64,000 bases of DNA from Rhodamnia argentea (taxonomy: Eukaryota; Streptophyta; Magnoliopsida; Myrtales; Myrtaceae). The stretch is from the NCBI RefSeq assembly GCF_020921035.1, contig NC_063160.1, forward strand, positions 23,531,095 through 23,595,094, given 5' to 3'. Shown in pieces: positions 60,337 to 64,000 of the stretch. The first letter of the stretch is position 1; each line of letters opens with the position of its first letter. The notes beneath the pieces were generated by a model. That model was not told the origin of the DNA. It made no database searches and saw only the letters and a list, made by a program, of their open reading frames with translations. Made by a program: the position numbers and the translations under genes.

Positions 60337-61890
60337 ATGGAAGCTCGAGCAATGGCAACCGCGGTCGAATCGGAGGTCAAATCGAAGAATAATGTTAGCT
60401 TCCTGAGCAGAGAAACAGGCCGAGGACAAGGCCGACAGTGCCGTGGTTGTTGAAGATGTGATTTCTGCAAATGGTGAAGAAGAGTCCAGCGATCGGACGT
60501 GCAAGGAAGGAAGCGAGCGGCTGCGGAGCGAAGGTTCATGGGACGAAGAGAGAGGAGAGGAGATGGGAGTTGAAGTGGAGCCGAGGACTGGGTTCTCATT
60601 CCCAGTTGGACAGGAGGATGGGAAGCAATTGGGGAAGAAAGGGTGGGACTCAAGATCTATGCCTTTGGCCAGTGCACATTATCAAACACACCTGAATATG
60701 CACAAAGCACAAGCAGTGTCTTCATGTTACACGATTTCTCGGAATTCAGATTGCCGTCGATCTTCTTCACTTTCAGAGCAGCATAAATCGGCGACGGTCA
60801 AGACATGGATTAGCTCTAGTCTCTGCTACTGAACTTGTGGCCAACCAGTGACTGAATGAACCACCATCATCGCACGAGATGATCAAGTGATGTCATGCTG
60901 GTCCAGTAGGAGAACATAAAAGATAAATTGTGCACTGATCATCCGGCTCAACAAGAACTAAAAGACATAATTATTCAATTGTGCACTGATGCACAGAAAG
61001 ATGCGTAAGAAACAGCAAAGCAAGAGCATTTCCTGCTCTTGTGCCGAGTACTCATCCAAAATGAATCGAATTCTGGATCCTTGAAACTTTTGCACACATC
61101 TTAGCTCTGAGGCTCAGTCATGATGTTACTTACATAATGGAGGCCATTACCTGTTTACTTGAAGCAAGATACACCCATTGACATTCCCCAATTTGCAGGT
61201 ATATATGCAGATAATGAGAAGCTGAGAGATTTGCTGAAGTCCGAGTTTAGGGCAGCCCCGGCAAGGCCGACAAATGAAATGTACCAGAAGGTAATAGACA
61301 GTGATGTGGGGATGATGGTGAGATTGGCGGTAGTATTTTCTGGCCTCACCATGAGCTTGGTATGAGGAAACCTCAGGGAAGGCATTATGAAGCTCACCGG
61401 TGGGAAGAAGCATGAGGATCTCACAAACAAGTAAATATGCAGCAGCCCTTTATTCATTAGACATATTCAGCCAAGAACATGCATGCATCTCGCAGCTTTC
61501 AGATATCTCATCCCCTATTGTGACACCTCCTGCGATAGCAGCAGGGTCATGGGTGAAGCAACCGATGATATCAAGCTAACATCTGGTTCTGTAATGGAGA
61601 TTATTCGCCTTCCAGGATATACTCTCCAAACTAAAGGTAAGATGTAAGAACACAGTGAACGGAAAAGATGTATGTTCCTAATCCTGAAGTAGTAACTGAA
61701 GAAATGAATTTTTCGGGGTGCCGTGATGGATAAGGTGGTGAGCAGGGTACGGGGCGGGAACTTCTATGCAGGGCCCACATCTATATGTATCTCGGAGACA
61801 ATGCATTCGACATGGATGCCAGAGAAAAGTTTGGGATGTCCATGCGCAAGTTTTCTAGAGGCGTGATGAAAGAATTCAAGTGGAAATAAG
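60337..61890 (+). pseudogene. Chalcone-isomerase-like fatty-acid-binding protein, decayed copy
   Basis: Remains of a chalcone-isomerase-fold gene of the FAP type, with introns kept. Exon 1 remnant (about 60343-60680): acidic VVVEDVISANGEEE, then VEVEPRTGFSFPVGQEDGKQ, the family's entry strand. Exon 2 (about 61198-61430): GIYADNEKLRDLLKSEF, then DSDVGMMVRLAVVFSGLTMS, LREGIMKLTGGKKHEDLTN. Exon 3 (about 61547-61636): VMGEATDDIKLTSGSVMEII, RLPGYTLQTK. Last exon (about 61723-61888): VMDKVVSRV, then in another frame RAHIYMYLGDNAFDMDAREK. Breaks: frame changes in exon 1, a TGA replacing Arg after SLV in exon 2 (61363-61365), a lost donor after exon 1 (GGCCAG), and a frameshift in the last exon. Intron retention argues for DNA duplication. 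Confidence 0.85.
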
Positions 61891-62158
61891 AGGAGTGCAC
61901 CGGTTTTCCTCCTCTATCCAATGAAAGATTATGCTAAAGAACTTATTCCTCCAATGTCTGAAATATATCAAAATATTGCCCCAGCAGCAAATATCATTAC
62001 ATGGCTTCCACACACGTTCCACACAACCTCTTGCGTTTACATCTGTACAGGTAATTCACACATATAAAGCTGACAACTCGTTAACATTTGAGGCATGTCT
62101 AAAGAAGAGGAAAAAAAAAAAAGCATGTGCACCCTTGCATGAGTATATGCATGCGTGC

Positions 62159-62193
<35 letters not shown>

Positions 62194-62509
62194 CGTTGGG
62201 GAGGGATGGCTCAATTAATCAAAAGAGTAATGAGTCGATTGCTGAATCCTCCTCTAGATGCACAACATTAGTCGGACAAATATCACAATGCACGGCATGG
62301 TAAGGTATGAAAATATCACTAAAAAGATGCGCTCCTCACATGCCAGACAGATCGACATAGAACACGTTTATGTTTCTAAACCCTCTGATAGCATGACCTA
62401 GGAAAACGTGGTCAGCTATCACGTGGATGTTTTGGTTTCTCAACAAAGAGACATGGGCACATTTACAGGGCGTGCAGCTTATATAAATCATCTAAAAACA
62501 TGCCGATAT
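61891..62509. other. Spacer with GA microsatellite
   Basis: Downstream of the pseudogene and at the 3' side of the epimerase gene; probably contains the epimerase 3' untranslated region near 62300-62509. No other gene recognised. Confidence 0.45.
62161..62190 (+). repeat. (GA)n microsatellite
   Basis: Run of about 15 GA units, last unit imperfect, preceded by ATGCATGCGTGCGT alternating purine/pyrimidine sequence. Confidence 0.92.
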
Positions 62510-64000
62510 TCAGTGAAAGCCACGAAGAACCTTTCGAGGATCTAACTGCCCACTATAATAGCTTGATGAAACAGTAGAAAGTTCTTGACGGCCTTTCCAC
62601 TCTTCAAAGGGTTTCAAAACTATCGGTGTTTCAACAGCAGCAGAATCCACACAGAGCATAGTTTTGTACTCCTCATCACTCATGTCAGAAAGTGCCTTTG
62701 CCTTTTTGTCCCAAGGATTCCATACCACTGTAAGCATATGGCCGTTACCCAGATGATTAAGGTGAAGAATGAATAGCCACATATAGCAAAGGAGCCACAT
62801 AAGTAAACACCAACTTTTGGACACCATTTACCTGCATCCGGCATGCCATCCTTCCGCAGCACAAAGGTTCTCTTCTTCTCATGGTCTATAATAGCAATCT
62901 TCGTTGGGGTGCTCAAATAAACTCTGTCCGTCTAAGAATATATAAACCAATAAATCTTCCAAACACATAAAGAGGTTTCGATACTAAACACAAATGTTGA
63001 ATGAGAAAGATCAATCATGAGCAAGTAATAAAACACATGGTAATGAAACACATGTAACATGGGAAGCAAAGCTCAAGAATGAACTTAAATCCTGTAGGCG
63101 TTCTAGTCGGAAAAGCATGAAAAGAGCATAACCTCCCCGTCGAAGGTGATTGCATCAGCCTGCTCTGTGAACCTTTCTCTTTGCATCAAATTATCAAAGT
63201 AATCCAGGGTCTCTAAGCCTTCAACACGTACTTCACTGCAAATTGAACAGCATAATCCAATCCATAAAAATGATTTTCACTTTTAAGTTCTAACAAACAT
63301 GAACCAATGACAGGCTTTAAGGTTTTGATGTTATGATATGAAATACAATTAAAGTTCTAGAAGCTTGATAAAGAAACACAATAGCTCTAGACATTTGTAT
63401 TTTGGCATCAAAGGATTGAGAAAAGTACGATGTGGTTTATCGGAAACGGCATTAAAAGTAACAGGCAAAGGTATAGCTTTTACATGAGAAGGCAAGCAAA
63501 CCTGATGTCCGACACAGAGAGGTAGTTTGTAAGCGCAAACGTAAACGAGAAGGCCTTGCTGTCAGTATTTCTCACACGGGGGATCAAAGTGAGCTTTCCA
63601 GCACTCAGAGAAACGCGAAGTCGGAGCTCAAAGCTGTTGGTGTACAACCAGATAACAATCCAAAAGCTTAGAACCACAGACCTCTAGGAAGGCTTCAAAG
63701 CAACACATCTGACAGGTATATCAAGGTTCGCAAGCATACCTACGGGGCCATGTTTTGAGGTCCTCTTCTGTAGATTTAAGTATCAGATCTACTGAGGACT
63801 GGTTGTCAGCTGAAGGTAGAGGTGAAGGATTGTTATCCAGAGACCACACTCTATTCCTTGCAAATCCATGTTGCTCTAGAGAACCAAGATTTCCAAACTG
63901 AACAAGGAAGCAACAGTCAGTATATAACAATTCCCAAAAGTTAATAATTTGTTCGCTAGGAATGCTCATTTTCCGGATTGTTCACCTGAGGGAAGCAAAC
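62510..64000 (-). CDS. Glucose-6-phosphate 1-epimerase-like protein, 3' part (partial)
   Basis: Aldose-1-epimerase-fold enzyme that interconverts alpha and beta anomers of glucose 6-phosphate; the gene continues beyond the window. Exons seen (transcript order): 63986-64000 (VCFPQ), 63740-63897, 63502-63633, 63133-63235, 62832-62931 and 62510-62727; 241 C-terminal residues. Motifs: FGNLGSLEQHGFARNRVW, containing the active-site region HGFARN, FTFALTNYLSVSDISEV, GLETLDYFDNL, and VWNPWDKKAKALSDMSDEEY. The C-terminus (after CVDSAAVETPIVLKPFEEWK) ends GQLDPRKVLRGFH. Splice phases agree and no break is seen. It resembles the Arabidopsis At5g66530/At3g61610 type (from memory). Confidence 0.93.

Noticed and set aside
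1-64000. CRISPR arrays, operons, bacterial-type promoters
   Set aside because: No regularly spaced repeats with unique spacers; all coding units have spliceosomal introns, so this is eukaryotic nuclear DNA.

Overview
The window is nuclear DNA of a flowering plant: intron-rich genes with GT-AG splice sites, families found in eudicots, many small inverted-repeat transposons, long CT/GA microsatellites in leaders and introns, and an inserted piece of plastid DNA. The gene content fits a woody eudicot. The repeat style reminds me of Myrtaceae (for example Eucalyptus), but that assignment is an inference from memory.

Layout. 1-13 kb, plus strand: a broken 3' copy of a GDSL esterase gene, an intact GDSL esterase gene (3609-5670), then a 14-exon DUF707 gene (10253-12945). 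14.5-18 kb: a small two-exon gene of unknown function with a young tRNA-derived SINE in its intron and a decayed duplicate of its last exon downstream. 19.5-33 kb, minus strand: glucuronokinase (6 exons) and the Golgi tether p115/Golgin candidate 6 (19 exons, 917 residues). 33.5-40.5 kb is a transposon-rich spacer with LINE remains and MITEs, three of which have recognisable target duplications. 41-43 kb, plus strand: a family 17 glycosyltransferase. 44.8-48.3 kb: tandem plastid rpoA fragments, a MITE and a hAT-type MITE. 48.8-52.1 kb, minus: a CRM-domain RNA-binding protein. 53-55.7 kb: three neighbouring foldback elements. 56.3-59.3 kb, minus: the nucleolar rRNA methyltransferase RRP8. 60.3-61.9 kb, plus: a decayed chalcone-isomerase-like/fatty-acid-binding gene. 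62.5-64 kb, minus: the 3' part of a glucose-6-phosphate 1-epimerase gene that runs off the window.

The genes do not form a pathway. Shared themes are cell-wall and sugar metabolism (GDSL esterase, glucuronokinase, epimerase), the Golgi (p115, the family 17 transferase and possibly DUF707) and RNA processing (CRM protein, RRP8). From memory the gene order recalls two Arabidopsis regions: At3g27530-At3g27550 (p115, GT17, CRM) and At5g14450-At5g14480 (GDSL, glucuronokinase, GT17). If so, the window is ancestral eudicot order spread out by transposons. I found no convincing new biological system. The most informative features are the transposon target duplications, the SINE, the rpoA tandem, the 0.6 kb foldback between two genes, and the partial duplications and pseudogenes.

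Exon limits were read by eye from splice signals, frame and remembered family sequences. In every complete model the coding lengths sum to a multiple of three. Transcript ends are not visible.
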